NCBI GenBank assembly: GCA_002695065.1
Contig: NZNW01000044.1
Coordinates: 1-64,000 of the forward strand
From: Salinicola sp.
GTDB taxonomy: Bacteria; Pseudomonadota; Gammaproteobacteria; Pseudomonadales; Halomonadaceae
Direction: 5' to 3'
Length of the DNA stretch: 64,000 bases
Below the pieces are notes generated by a model. That model made no database searches and had not been told where the DNA came from. It saw only the letters and a program-made list of their open reading frames with translations. Shown piece by piece: positions 34,883 to 45,054 of the stretch. Numbering within the stretch: position 1 is the stretch's first letter; each line of letters starts with the position of its first letter. The translations under genes were made by a program, and so were the position numbers.

Positions 34883-34945
34883 GCTCGAAGCTCGAAGCTC
34901 GAAGCTCGAAGCTCGAAGCTCGAAGCTCGAAGCTCGAAGCTCGAA
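34883..34945 (+). repeat. (GCTCGAA)9 tandem heptamer array
   Basis: Nine exact copies of GCTCGAA lie 13 bases after the ubiB stop and 34 bases before hisE. The preceding GCTTTGAA looks like a degenerate unit. Confidence 0.98.
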
Positions 34946-34979
34946 GCCAATGTAGCCCCATAAGCAGGAATGTCATCTC

Positions 34980-35321
34980 ATGAGTGATACTCTCGAACGA
35001 TTGGCCACGGTTCTGGACTCACGCCGCAACGCGGACCCGGACAGCTCTTACGTCGCCCAGCTACATCACCGGGGCCTCAACAAGATCCTGGAAAAGGTTG
35101 GCGAGGAAGCTGCCGAAACGCTTCTTGCCGCCAAGGATGTCCGGGTGGATGATGCACAGAGCCGCCAGGACCTGATCGGCGAAGTGGCCGACCTGTGGTT
35201 TCACAGCCTGGTCATGCTGTCGCATCTCGATATCGATCATCGGGAAGTGCTGGCGGAGCTGGCCAGGCGTTTCGGCGTTTCCGGACTGGACGAGAAGGCC
35301 TCTCGCCAACGAGACTCATGA
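34980..35321 (+). CDS. hisE: Phosphoribosyl-ATP pyrophosphatase
   Basis: Second enzyme of histidine synthesis, hydrolysing PR-ATP to PR-AMP; 113 residues. The MazG-like fold motifs are [32 protein letters not shown] and [17 protein letters not shown], carrying the metal-binding glutamates and aspartates. In pseudomonads the same neighbourhood usually has hisI directly before hisE. No hisI is present here; a heptamer repeat occupies the space between ubiB and hisE. Confidence 0.95.
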   Translation: MSDTLERLATVLDSRRNADPDSSYVAQLHHRGLNKILEKVGEEAAETLLAAKDVRVDDAQSRQDLIGEVADLWFHSLVMLSHLDIDHREVLAELARRFGVSGLDEKASRQRDS

Positions 35322-35360
35322 ATCACCATCGCGTCAACGCGCATCAGTAAGGAGAAAGTT

Positions 35361-35642
35361 ATGCTGGGTGGGATCAGTATCTGGCAGCTGTTGATCGTCC
35401 TCGGGATCATCATCCTGATCTTCGGTACCAAGAAGTTGCGCAATGTCGGTAGCGACCTCGGCGGGGCCGTCAAAGGCTTCAAGAAAGCCGTCGGTGAAGA
35501 CGAAGAGGAGAAGAAAGGGAGTAACACGCAGCAAAGCATCGACCACTCCCAGGATTCGACTCACACGACCCAGGACAGCAACTTCGACAGCCGCCCGGAC
35601 GACACGCAGAAGACGTCCGACGACAAGGCCGAGCGCAAGTAA
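35361..35642 (+). CDS. tatA: Twin-arginine translocase subunit TatA
   Basis: Pore-forming subunit of the Tat system that exports folded proteins; 93 residues. One short N-terminal membrane helix ([20 protein letters not shown]) is followed by the amphipathic helix [19 protein letters not shown] and a hydrophilic tail rich in D, S, T and Q. GGAGAAAG precedes the ATG. It is the first gene of tatABC. The two lipoproteins flanking the type II secretion operon carry twin-arginine signals and are likely clients. Confidence 0.96.
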   Translation: MLGGISIWQLLIVLGIIILIFGTKKLRNVGSDLGGAVKGFKKAVGEDEEEKKGSNTQQSIDHSQDSTHTTQDSNFDSRPDDTQKTSDDKAERK

Positions 35643-35647
35643 CCGGC

Positions 35648-36066
35648 ATGTTCGATATCGGTTTCTTCGAGCTGTTGCTGATCGGCATCGTCGGACTGCT
35701 GGTGCTGGGGCCCGAGCGGCTGCCCAGGGCTGCCCGCACGGCCGGACTCTGGGTCGGTCGGATCAAGCGCAGCGTCTCGACCATGCAGCGTGAGATCACG
35801 TCCCAGCTCGAGGCCGAGGAGCTGCGCCAGAAACTGGCCGAGCAGCAGAAAAAACTGGACGAGAACGTCAATCAGGCGCGCCGGGGCGTCGAGAAGCATT
35901 TCGAAATCGACAAGAAGGAGGATTCGGGGGCCCCGCCTTCGACCGCTGGCGACGCCACGCCGGTCGACGAATCCACTCGCGCCGGAGAGCCAGCGCCCTC
36001 CGCGCCGGCTGATGCCTCGCCCGCCCCCCCCTCTTCCTCACCCGCGGACAAGGATTCGGCTTCCCG

Positions 36067-36070
<4 letters not shown>
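35648..36070 (+). CDS. tatB: Sec-independent translocase protein TatB
   Basis: Receptor subunit of the Tat translocase, 140 residues. [20 protein letters not shown] followed by GPERLP is the invariant TatB start. The amphipathic helix and a coiled-coil stretch ([18 protein letters not shown]) come next. The tail is proline/alanine/serine rich. It overlaps tatC by four bases. Confidence 0.96.
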
Positions 36071-38021
<1,951 letters not shown>

Positions 38022-38060
38022 GGGCCGCGGGCGTGTCGGCCCCGGTACCGGAGACTTCTG

Positions 38061-40271
38061 ATGACGGATTCTGGCACGACGGACACGCCCAACAGCCCGG
38101 TCGACCTCCCCTTGCCGGCCACCGGTGAAGAGACGCCGCCGCCGCCCTTGCGCGTCAATCGCACGCGCAAGGGGATCCATGCCAAGGAGGCACCCTCCTC
38201 GCAGGCGGATCTCGACGACGCCGCGCTCTACTTCAATCGCGAGTTGTCGCACCTCCAGTTCAACATCCGTGTGCTCGAACAGTCGCTGGATGCCTCGCAT
38301 CCGCTTCTCGACCGGTTGATGTTCCTGCTGATCGTCTCCTCCAATCTCGACGAATTCTTCGAGATCCGGGTCGCCGGCCTCAAGCACCAGTTGGCCTCGT
38401 TTCATGAAGAGACCGGTGCCGACGGCATGACGCCGGCCCGTGTGCTGAGCGAGGTCTCGCGCATCGGCCACGAGCAGGTGGAGCGTCAGTACCGCATTCT
38501 CAACGACGTCCTCGTGCCGGCCCTGGAAGAGCAGAAGATCCGCTTCCGGCGCCGTGCCCAGTGGACACCAGAGCAGGCGGCCTGGGTCGCCGACTACTTC
38601 GAGGAGGAGATCGCCCCGGTCATCAGCCCGATCGGGCTGGATCCCTCGCACCCCTTCCCCCGTCTGGTCAACAAGAGCCTCAACTTCATCGTCGAGCTCG
38701 AAGGGACCGATGCCTTCGGCCGCGAGGGCGGCATGGCGATTCTCCCGGCGCCGCGCTCGCTGCCGCGGCTGATCCGGCTGCCGGAAGCGCTGTGCGAAGC
38801 GGGTTTCACCGATTACGTGTTCCTGTCATCGATGATCCACGCCCACGCCCACGAGGTATTCCCCGGCATGGAGGTGGAGGGCTGCTACCAGTTCCGCCTG
38901 ACCCGCAACGCCGACCTGTCGGTCGATCCGGAAGAGGTCTCGGACCTGGCCTCCGCGCTTCGGGGCGAGCTGCTGGCCAGGCGCTACGGCAGTGGCGTGC
39001 GTCTCGAGGTGGCCGACAACTGCCCCGATAGCCTGATCGATTTCCTGCTCAAGCAGTTCGAGCTTGGCGAGGAGGATCTCTATCGGGTCAACGGCCCGGT
39101 CAACCTGACCCGCATGATGGCGGTTCTTGGCGACGTCCAGCGACCCGACCTGCGCTATCGGCCGTTCACCCCCGGCCTGCCCAAGCCATTGCGCGGCGAC
39201 GTCAACCTGTTCTCCGCCATTCGCCAGGGCGACATTCTGCTGCACCATCCATTTCAGTCGTTCACCCCGGTGGAGGATCTGCTGCGCCAGGCCGCGCGCG
39301 ACCCCGACGTCATGGCGATCAAGCAGACGCTCTATCGCACCGGCGCCGACTCCGCGATCGTCGGCGCGCTGGTGGAAGCGGCCCGCGGCGGCAAGGAAGT
39401 GACCGTGGTCATCGAACTGCGGGCGCGCTTCGACGAGGCCGACAACCTGGCGCTGGCCTCCCGACTGCAGGAGGCGGGCGCCATCGTCATCTACGGTGTG
39501 ATGGCCTACAAGACCCACGCCAAGATGATGCACATCGTCCGGCGCGAAAAGGGCGAACTGCGTCACTACGCCCATCTCGGTACGGGCAACTATCACGCCA
39601 AGACCGCCAAGCTCTACACCGACTACAGCCTGATGACCGCCAACGACGAGCTCTGCGACGACGTGCACAAGGTGTTCCAGCAGCTCTCCGGCATGGGCAA
39701 GCCACGCAAGATCAACACGCTGCTGCATGCCCCCTTCACGCTGCACAAGACGCTGGTCGAGATGATCGATCGCGAGGCCAGACTGGCCGAGAACGGCAAG
39801 AAGGCCAGGCTCGTCATCAAGTGCAATGCGATCACCGAGCCGAAACTGATTCGCGCGCTCTATCGCGCCTCCCAGGCCGGCGTGACCTGCGACCTGATCA
39901 TTCGCGGCATGTGCTGCCTGCGCCCCGGCATCCCGGGCATCTCGGACAACATTCGGGTGCGCTCGATCATCGGTCGATTCCTCGAACATACCCGGGTCTA
40001 CTACTTCCACAATGACGGCAAGCATGAAGTCTGGTGCTCCAGCGCCGACGCCATGGAGCGCAACATGTTCCATCGCGTGGAGACCTGCTTCCCGCTGCTG
40101 GACAAGAAGGTCGCTCAGCAGGTGCGCAAGGATCTCGACACCTATCTGCTGGACAACTGCCAGAGCTGGGAGCTCGACACCGAAGGGCAATATCATCTTC
40201 GCGATCCGGGCGATGCCGAACCCATCAGCGCCCAGGAGACGCTGCTCTACGCCTACGCCAGTCAGGCCTGA
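38061..40271 (+). CDS. ppk1: Polyphosphate kinase 1
   Basis: Reversibly transfers the gamma phosphate of ATP to polyphosphate; 736 residues, slightly longer than usual because of a polar N-terminal tail of about 50 residues. The four-domain PPK1 layout starts with YFNRELSHLQFNIRVLEQ. VMAIKQTLYRTGADSAIVGAL and MMHIVRREKGELRHYAHLGTGNYH hold the phosphorylated histidine region. The second conserved histidine region is CSSADAMERNMFHRVE. It sits next to a Pho-regulated phosphatase/secretion module, but no Pho box was seen in its own 39-base upstream gap. A five-copy heptamer array follows the stop directly. Confidence 0.97.
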   Translation: MTDSGTTDTPNSPVDLPLPATGEETPPPPLRVNRTRKGIHAKEAPSSQADLDDAALYFNRELSHLQFNIRVLEQSLDASHPLLDRLMFLLIVSSNLDEFFEIRVAGLKHQLASFHEETGADGMTPARVLSEVSRIGHEQVERQYRILNDVLVPALEEQKIRFRRRAQWTPEQAAWVADYFEEEIAPVISPIGLDPSHPFPRLVNKSLNFIVELEGTDAFGREGGMAILPAPRSLPRLIRLPEALCEAGFTDYVFLSSMIHAHAHEVFPGMEVEGCYQFRLTRNADLSVDPEEVSDLASALRGELLARRYGSGVRLEVADNCPDSLIDFLLKQFELGEEDLYRVNGPVNLTRMMAVLGDVQRPDLRYRPFTPGLPKPLRGDVNLFSAIRQGDILLHHPFQSFTPVEDLLRQAARDPDVMAIKQTLYRTGADSAIVGALVEAARGGKEVTVVIELRARFDEADNLALASRLQEAGAIVIYGVMAYKTHAKMMHIVRREKGELRHYAHLGTGNYHAKTAKLYTDYSLMTANDELCDDVHKVFQQLSGMGKPRKINTLLHAPFTLHKTLVEMIDREARLAENGKKARLVIKCNAITEPKLIRALYRASQAGVTCDLIIRGMCCLRPGIPGISDNIRVRSIIGRFLEHTRVYYFHNDGKHEVWCSSADAMERNMFHRVETCFPLLDKKVAQQVRKDLDTYLLDNCQSWELDTEGQYHLRDPGDAEPISAQETLLYAYASQA

Positions 40272-40306
40272 GCTCGAAGCTCGAAGCTCGAAGCTCGAAG
40301 CTCGAA
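40272..40306 (+). repeat. (GCTCGAA)5 tandem heptamer array
   Basis: Five exact copies of GCTCGAA start on the base after the ppk1 TGA. The unit is identical to the array after ubiB. Confidence 0.98.
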
Positions 40307-40321
40307 GGAAGCCTAAACCAC

Positions 40322-40356
40322 ACCGCCTCCGTCGTAAGCGACGGAGGCGGTTTTCT
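40322..40356 (+). terminator. ppk1 intrinsic terminator
   Basis: CCGCCTCCGTCG pairs perfectly with CGACGGAGGCGG around TAAG, then TTTTCTCTTT. Confidence 0.94.
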
Positions 40357-40363
40357 CTTTCAG

Positions 40364-40390
40364 CTTCCAGCCGCGTAGCGGCGCTCTTCC
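40364..40390 (-). repeat. Dispersed REP-like palindromic element, copy 2
   Basis: On the minus strand this is the same 27-bp sequence as at 31116, with one difference in the loop. It lies between the ppk1 terminator and the 3' end of phoX. Confidence 0.85.
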
Positions 40391-40399
40391 CGCTTTCAG

Positions 40400-42583
40400 T
40401 TACACCCCGACCTCTCCACCATCACGCTTGCGGATCACCACGGTGGAGGCCCGCGGGCGGACACTCTCCGAGGTGGTGGCGACCGTGGCATCCTGCACGC
40501 TGGCGTCAGGATCGGCCGGCCAGTTGCCCGGGTGCTGGATGTTGATGAACAGCGAGGTCTTGTCCGGCGTGGCGAAGATGCCGGTCACTTCGCAACCGTT
40601 GGGGCCGACGGCGAAACGCTTGAGCTGGGCCTGGTCCGCGGCATCGATCACCGCCTTGTCCCCCGGACCGCGGCCGACGCTGCCCGGCACCACCGCCAGC
40701 ACCTGGTCGTTGGTGTAGTCGGTGACGTTGTCGTAGCCGTTGTCGGTCTCGATCCACAGGATGCCGCGGCCATCGCCGCGGTCGTCGTACCACAGGCCGT
40801 CGGGGCTGGCGAACTGGTTGAGCTCGGTGAGACCCGAGAAGTTGTCGGGGTCATTCTCGGCGGCGCCGAAGACGAACACTTCCCACTCGAAGCCGGTGGC
40901 CGACGGCGAAGGCTCGCGCCAGCGAATGACCTGGCCACCCTCGTTGTCCGGACGCGGATTGGGGCCATTGACCGGGGCCGTGGCATAGCCCGCGCCCAGT
41001 GCCTCGACGTCGCTGCCACCGCTGGTGTAGGTGGCGTCGGTACCCTCGGCGGTGCGCTGGGAGTTGTTGGTCAGGGTCATGTAGACCTCGCCCGACGACG
41101 GATCGACGGTGCCCCACTCGGGGCGGTCCATCGGCGTCGCGCCCATGAAGTCGGCGGCGTCACAGGTGTTGATGATCACCCCGGCGAGATCGCGCTCGTT
41201 GGCCAGTTCCAGCGCCTGCCATAGCGGCCGGCCGTCCTGGGTGGTGGCGTCCGGGGTCAGCGGCAGCCACTCGCCACTGCCGTCGGCATTGAAGCGCGCC
41301 ACGTAGAGGGTGCCCTCGTCGAGGTACTTGGAACCGATCGCCAGGCGATCGTAATCCTGCCCCGGGCGATTGGCGTCCTTGGGATCCCAATTGGCCTTGG
41401 AGACGAACTTGTAGATGTACTCGTTGCGCGAGTCGTGGCCGGAGTAGAACACCACCGGCTCGCCCTCGATCACCTTGCCCGGCCAGCACCCCTCGTGGCG
41501 GAAGCGACCGATATGGGTGCGCTTGAGCGCGGCGGCCTCGGTGCCCACGCTGTCGGTGTTGCCGTAGGGATCGACCTCCACCACATAGCCGAAGGTACGC
41601 GGCTCGTTGCGGTAGTCGCCGGCGGCGGAGGCGGCACTCGGAGTGGTATCGAAGCGCGCGAACTCGCCGTTTGTGCCCCCCTGGGCGGTCTCCCAGCCGT
41701 AGCGGCCGCGGCCATCGGGCAGCCCCAGGCGGTCGTCGTCGCGATAGCGCCCGCTCGATTTGGTGAAGACCTCGGGCCAGTTCTCCTCGCAGGTGAGGTA
41801 GGTGCCCCAGGGGGTGTAGCCGTTGGCGCAGTTGTTGTTGGTGCCGCGGGTGCGGGTGCCGTTGGTGGAGTAGGCGGTCACCACGTAGTCGCTGCCGCGT
41901 ACCGGTCCGGCGAGTTCGATCGGCGTGGCCGAGGTGATACGACGGTTGTAGCGCGAGCCGCGCTCTTCACGCCACTGGCCGTTGGCGTCGAGCATGAGCT
42001 TGACCAGGGTCACGCCGTGGGCGTTGATCTCGGTGCGCACCTCGTTGGCCGGACGTGCGCCGCTGTCGGCATTGGTCGGGCCGCCCTGGGGCGCCCACAG
42101 CGCGTCCTGGTCGATGTACTCGTTGTTGAGCGCCATGATGAACTCGCGCGAGGCGCTCTCGTCGCTCAGCGCGAAGTTGTGCATGCCGTCGTGGTGCATG
42201 CCCACGCTGGCTGCCTGATATTCGGGCGTCACGCGGAGGTTGGCCGACCAGTTGCCGACACTGTCGTCGAGCGGGGTACCCCAGGGAATCAGCACCTGGG
42301 CGACGTAGCCTTCGGGCACCACCACCGCATCGGTGCGCGAGCCGCGGATCGAGGCGAACGCCAGCGCCAGCGGGGTGGCTTCCGGCGAACCGCCGCTGGA
42401 GCCACCGTTGTCACCGTCGCTGCTGCAGCCGGCCAGGCCGAAGCCGCCGAGCAGGCCCATGGCGGCCAGCCCCGCGCCCCCCTGCATGACGCCGCGACGC
42501 GATACACGGCGTGAGAGTACCGACGAGAACGGCTCGTTGCTGCTCTGGTTGAGAACGCGATGATCCTCGATTTCCTTGCTCAT
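40400..42583 (-). CDS. phoX: PhoX family alkaline phosphatase, Tat-type lipoprotein
   Basis: Predicted exported phosphatase of 727 residues of the PhoX (DUF839) family. These are calcium/iron enzymes that release phosphate from organic phosphomonoesters. The N-terminus carries a twin-arginine motif (SRRVSRRGVMQGG), a hydrophobic stretch and the lipobox GLAGC with cysteine near residue 53. It is therefore probably exported folded by Tat and lipidated. PhoX-type blocks include GLPDGRGRYGWETAQGG, GRFRHEGCWPGKVIEG, EYIYKFVSK and MDRPEWGTVDPSSGEVYMTL. GAGGGG precedes the ATG. A Pho-box-like site lies upstream, so induction by phosphate starvation is expected. It diverges from the gsp operon. Confidence 0.93.
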   Translation of the reverse strand: MSKEIEDHRVLNQSSNEPFSSVLSRRVSRRGVMQGGAGLAAMGLLGGFGLAGCSSDGDNGGSSGGSPEATPLALAFASIRGSRTDAVVVPEGYVAQVLIPWGTPLDDSVGNWSANLRVTPEYQAASVGMHHDGMHNFALSDESASREFIMALNNEYIDQDALWAPQGGPTNADSGARPANEVRTEINAHGVTLVKLMLDANGQWREERGSRYNRRITSATPIELAGPVRGSDYVVTAYSTNGTRTRGTNNNCANGYTPWGTYLTCEENWPEVFTKSSGRYRDDDRLGLPDGRGRYGWETAQGGTNGEFARFDTTPSAASAAGDYRNEPRTFGYVVEVDPYGNTDSVGTEAAALKRTHIGRFRHEGCWPGKVIEGEPVVFYSGHDSRNEYIYKFVSKANWDPKDANRPGQDYDRLAIGSKYLDEGTLYVARFNADGSGEWLPLTPDATTQDGRPLWQALELANERDLAGVIINTCDAADFMGATPMDRPEWGTVDPSSGEVYMTLTNNSQRTAEGTDATYTSGGSDVEALGAGYATAPVNGPNPRPDNEGGQVIRWREPSPSATGFEWEVFVFGAAENDPDNFSGLTELNQFASPDGLWYDDRGDGRGILWIETDNGYDNVTDYTNDQVLAVVPGSVGRGPGDKAVIDAADQAQLKRFAVGPNGCEVTGIFATPDKTSLFINIQHPGNWPADPDASVQDATVATTSESVRPRASTVVIRKRDGGEVGV

Positions 42584-42730
42584 GGGGTGTCCCCTCTACT
42601 CTGAGTGATCCACTAATGACGGTCTGCTAGTCAACGGCACCCGGGCCGGCGATGCGCGCCGCCGGCCACTTGGCGTCCCGGTGCCTGTGGTCACCGGGCT
42701 GCGTTACCGGAGGCAACTTAGAGCAGCAAC

Positions 42731-42748
42731 GTGACAACACCATGACGA
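42731..42748 (-). promoter_or_regulatory. Pho box facing phoX
   Basis: On the minus strand, TCGTCAT and TTGTCAC are spaced by four bases, matching 11 of 14 positions of the PhoB half-sites CTGTCAT/CTGTCAC. Ten bases further on is TAAGTT as a weak -10, which is the spacing expected for a PhoB-activated promoter. Confidence 0.72.
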
Positions 42749-42776
42749 TTCCGGCGGCAGCGCCGCGCCCGTTGCA

Positions 42777-42811
42777 TGGTCACGAAACCGTCATCTCCCA
42801 ATCATTAGGAT
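42777..42811 (+). promoter_or_regulatory. Pho box and -10 element of the gsp operon
   Basis: TGGTCAC, four bases, CCGTCAT (42777-42794), then 11 bases and TAGGAT at 42806-42811. The second half-site matches 6 of 7 positions and the first 4-5 of 7. A degenerate third half-site, CAATCAT, follows at 42799. The layout is that of a PhoB-dependent promoter reading into the SoxB-like gene and gspC. Confidence 0.7.
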
Positions 42812-42868
42812 GCCGAGTCCGGCGGCGGCGAAGGCCGTGCGCCGCGTTGAATCATTCGCGGGAGCCTC

Positions 42869-44554
42869 ATGACTGACCCCCTTTCCACCGCCGCCCAGGC
42901 CGCCACCGGCCGGGGCTGCGACCCCAGCCGCCGTCGCCTGGTCGGCGCCCTGCTGGGTGCCGGACTAGGCGCCGGGCTGAGCGGCTGCGCCACGCCGCTG
43001 ACAGGCACCGCGCGGGCGCCGGCCCCTGGGCGCCAGGTCGAGATCCTCTACTTCGCCGACACCCTGGAGTGCTTAGGCCCCACGCGCATCGTCGCCCCCG
43101 CCACCTATCTCGGCCCGGCGTCGCTGCTCGGCGCCGCGCCCTGGGCCACCGCGGACGGCGTGACCACGCTGGCGGGCAGTGCTAGCGCCGAGTGGGCCGT
43201 ACTCTATACACCACGCAGCGCCGCCCGACGCCACACCGCCGGCTATGGCGGCCTGGCCGTGCAGCTCGACCGGCTGCGCCGTGAACTCGGCGCCGAGCGC
43301 ACCCTGACGCTGGAGAACGGCCAGTGCTGGAGCGGCAGCGGCCTGGGCCATCTCGCCACCGGCAGCGCCGGCGTCGCCGCCAGCCGCCTGCTGGCCAGCG
43401 ACGCCCGGGTCAGCAGCGACGAGCGCGTGCTGTGGCCACAGCGTGCCACGGCGCTCTACCGCGACTATGCGCGACCGGTGCTGGGCAACCTGGCCGCGCC
43501 GCCCGCCGGCGTCAGCGCGGCGACCCGCTTCGAGCGCGACGGCGTGCGGGTGGCGGCGGTCGGCGCCAGCGATCCCAACGCCGTCGACGAGACCCGCTCC
43601 CTGGACCAGTGGTACCAGACCCTGGCCCAGAGCGTGTCAGAGGCTGCCGCAGAGGCCGATCTGGTGGTCCTGCTGGCCGATACCGGCAGCGCCACCGCGC
43701 GCTGGCTGGCCGGGCAGCTGCCGCAGGTGGACCTGGTGCTGGCCGCCCGCGGCCAGGATTTCTGGCCCCGCCTGATCCAGGTCGACAATGCCCACGGCGC
43801 CCCGGTGCCGCTTTGTCTGCCCGGCAGCCACGCCAGCGGCTTCTTTCATCTCAGCTGCCGCAGCACCCAGGACGGCTGGCAGATCCACGCCGAGTTCCAG
43901 CGCAACGACACCGCAGTGGACGCCGACCACCAGGCGCGCTTCGACGCCCTGCGCGCCCCCTACGCCGGCTGGCTCGACCGCCCGTTGGGCAGCGCGCCCG
44001 ACTGGCTGTGGCGCCGCGACAGCGTCGGCGGCAGTTGGGACGGCCTGATCGCCGCCGCGCTCACCGCGGATAGCGACGCCACCCGCGCTCTGCTGCCGGG
44101 GCTGCGCCACGACACCCTGCTGGCCCCCGGCGAGACGATCACCCGCGATCACCTGTGGCGCCTGAGCGGCGGCCATCCGGCGCGGGTCGTCGACCTCGCG
44201 CCGAACCCCGACGAGCTGAAGCGCCTGCTCGAACGGGCGCTGGACAATAGCCTGGGCACGCCGCTGATCCTCAATGACAGCCGCGACCTGCCGCGTCTCT
44301 CGGCGACCCGCTGGACGCTCGACTACGGCGCCGCCGAGGGCGCACGCGCCCATCTCGACGCCCTGCCCGAAGGGCTCACCTGGCGCAGCTTCAGCGCCCG
44401 CCCCCAGGCCAGCGGCGAACCGCTGTGGCAGCGCCTGGAGCGCTATCTCGGCGACCACGGCGGCACCCCGCCGGCCCCCACGCCGCCGAGCCTCGAGGCG
44501 CGCTACGTCGAGGGGCATCCCGGCTGGCATCCCCAGGCGCGCCTGAGCGCATGA
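42869..44554 (+). CDS. Degenerate SoxB/5'-nucleotidase-like Tat lipoprotein, probable pseudoenzyme
   Basis: A 561-residue protein with a twin-arginine lipoprotein signal (SRRRLVGALLGAG then LSGC, cysteine near residue 36). Its body follows the SoxB/5'-nucleotidase metallophosphoesterase fold: ILYFADTLECL, GGLAVQLDRL, LENGQCWSGSG, DLVVLLADTG, DLVLAARGQDFWP and LCLPGSHASGFFHL can be aligned by eye to family blocks. The metal-binding residues are gone: D-x-H reads D-T-L, GGD reads NGQ, the GHWE site reads SSDE, SHNG reads ADTG and GHTH reads ARGQ. It is first in the gsp operon, behind a Pho box, and its stop overlaps gspC. It could be a substrate-binding or secretion-accessory surface protein rather than an enzyme. 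Confidence 0.8.
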   Translation: MTDPLSTAAQAATGRGCDPSRRRLVGALLGAGLGAGLSGCATPLTGTARAPAPGRQVEILYFADTLECLGPTRIVAPATYLGPASLLGAAPWATADGVTTLAGSASAEWAVLYTPRSAARRHTAGYGGLAVQLDRLRRELGAERTLTLENGQCWSGSGLGHLATGSAGVAASRLLASDARVSSDERVLWPQRATALYRDYARPVLGNLAAPPAGVSAATRFERDGVRVAAVGASDPNAVDETRSLDQWYQTLAQSVSEAAAEADLVVLLADTGSATARWLAGQLPQVDLVLAARGQDFWPRLIQVDNAHGAPVPLCLPGSHASGFFHLSCRSTQDGWQIHAEFQRNDTAVDADHQARFDALRAPYAGWLDRPLGSAPDWLWRRDSVGGSWDGLIAAALTADSDATRALLPGLRHDTLLAPGETITRDHLWRLSGGHPARVVDLAPNPDELKRLLERALDNSLGTPLILNDSRDLPRLSATRWTLDYGAAEGARAHLDALPEGLTWRSFSARPQASGEPLWQRLERYLGDHGGTPPAPTPPSLEARYVEGHPGWHPQARLSA

Positions 44555-45054
44555 TGGTCCTGCCCCGGATGCGTGCGCTGACCCAGTGGCTGGCGCTGTG
44601 CCTGCTGGCGTGGCTGGCGGCCCAGGCGCTGAGCGGCACGGCGCGGCTGCTGGTGCCCGCCGCTCCCGCCGGGTCGCCGACGACCTTTGTTCTCGACCCC
44701 GCCGCGCTGCCGCCGGTACCCGCCGCCTGGCAGCAGCAGGCGTCCGCGGCGGACCGGCGCATCCCGCTCACCGACCTGCCCTACCGCGTGGTCGGTCGGG
44801 CGCTGAGCGCAAGCGGCTCGGATTCGCTGGTGGTGCTGGCGACCCCCGACGGTCAGCGCGCGCTGATGCCGGGCGACCGCATCGCCCCGGGCATCACCCT
44901 AGCGCGTATCGATGGCGAGGGCGTGGTGCTGTCCCGCGCCGGGCGGCTGGAGCAGCTGCCCTGGCCCGAGCCGCCCGCGGCACCGAGCGGGGGGATCTCG
45001 CCCGCGGCCCCGGCCGCCGCCTCTTCATCCACGCTTTCGGAGTCATCCCCATGA
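44551..45054 (+). CDS. gspC: Type II secretion protein GspC (short, no PDZ)
   Basis: Inner-membrane protein of 167 residues that links the platform to the GspD secretin. One N-terminal membrane helix (WLALCLLAWLAAQALSG) is followed by a linker and the HR domain (YRVVGRALSASGSDSLVVLA, then GDRIAPGITLARIDGEGVVL). It ends after a proline/serine-rich tail with no PDZ or coiled-coil domain, so it is shorter than the roughly 270-residue GspC of Klebsiella or Dickeya. The ATG overlaps the stop of the SoxB-like gene, and gspD starts in its stop codon. Confidence 0.88.
   Translation: MMVLPRMRALTQWLALCLLAWLAAQALSGTARLLVPAAPAGSPTTFVLDPAALPPVPAAWQQQASAADRRIPLTDLPYRVVGRALSASGSDSLVVLATPDGQRALMPGDRIAPGITLARIDGEGVVLSRAGRLEQLPWPEPPAAPSGGISPAAPAAASSSTLSESSP

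Noticed and set aside
38022-38060. Pho box before ppk1
   Set aside because: The 39-base gap between hemB and ppk1 has no half-site, so phosphate control of ppk1 is not claimed.
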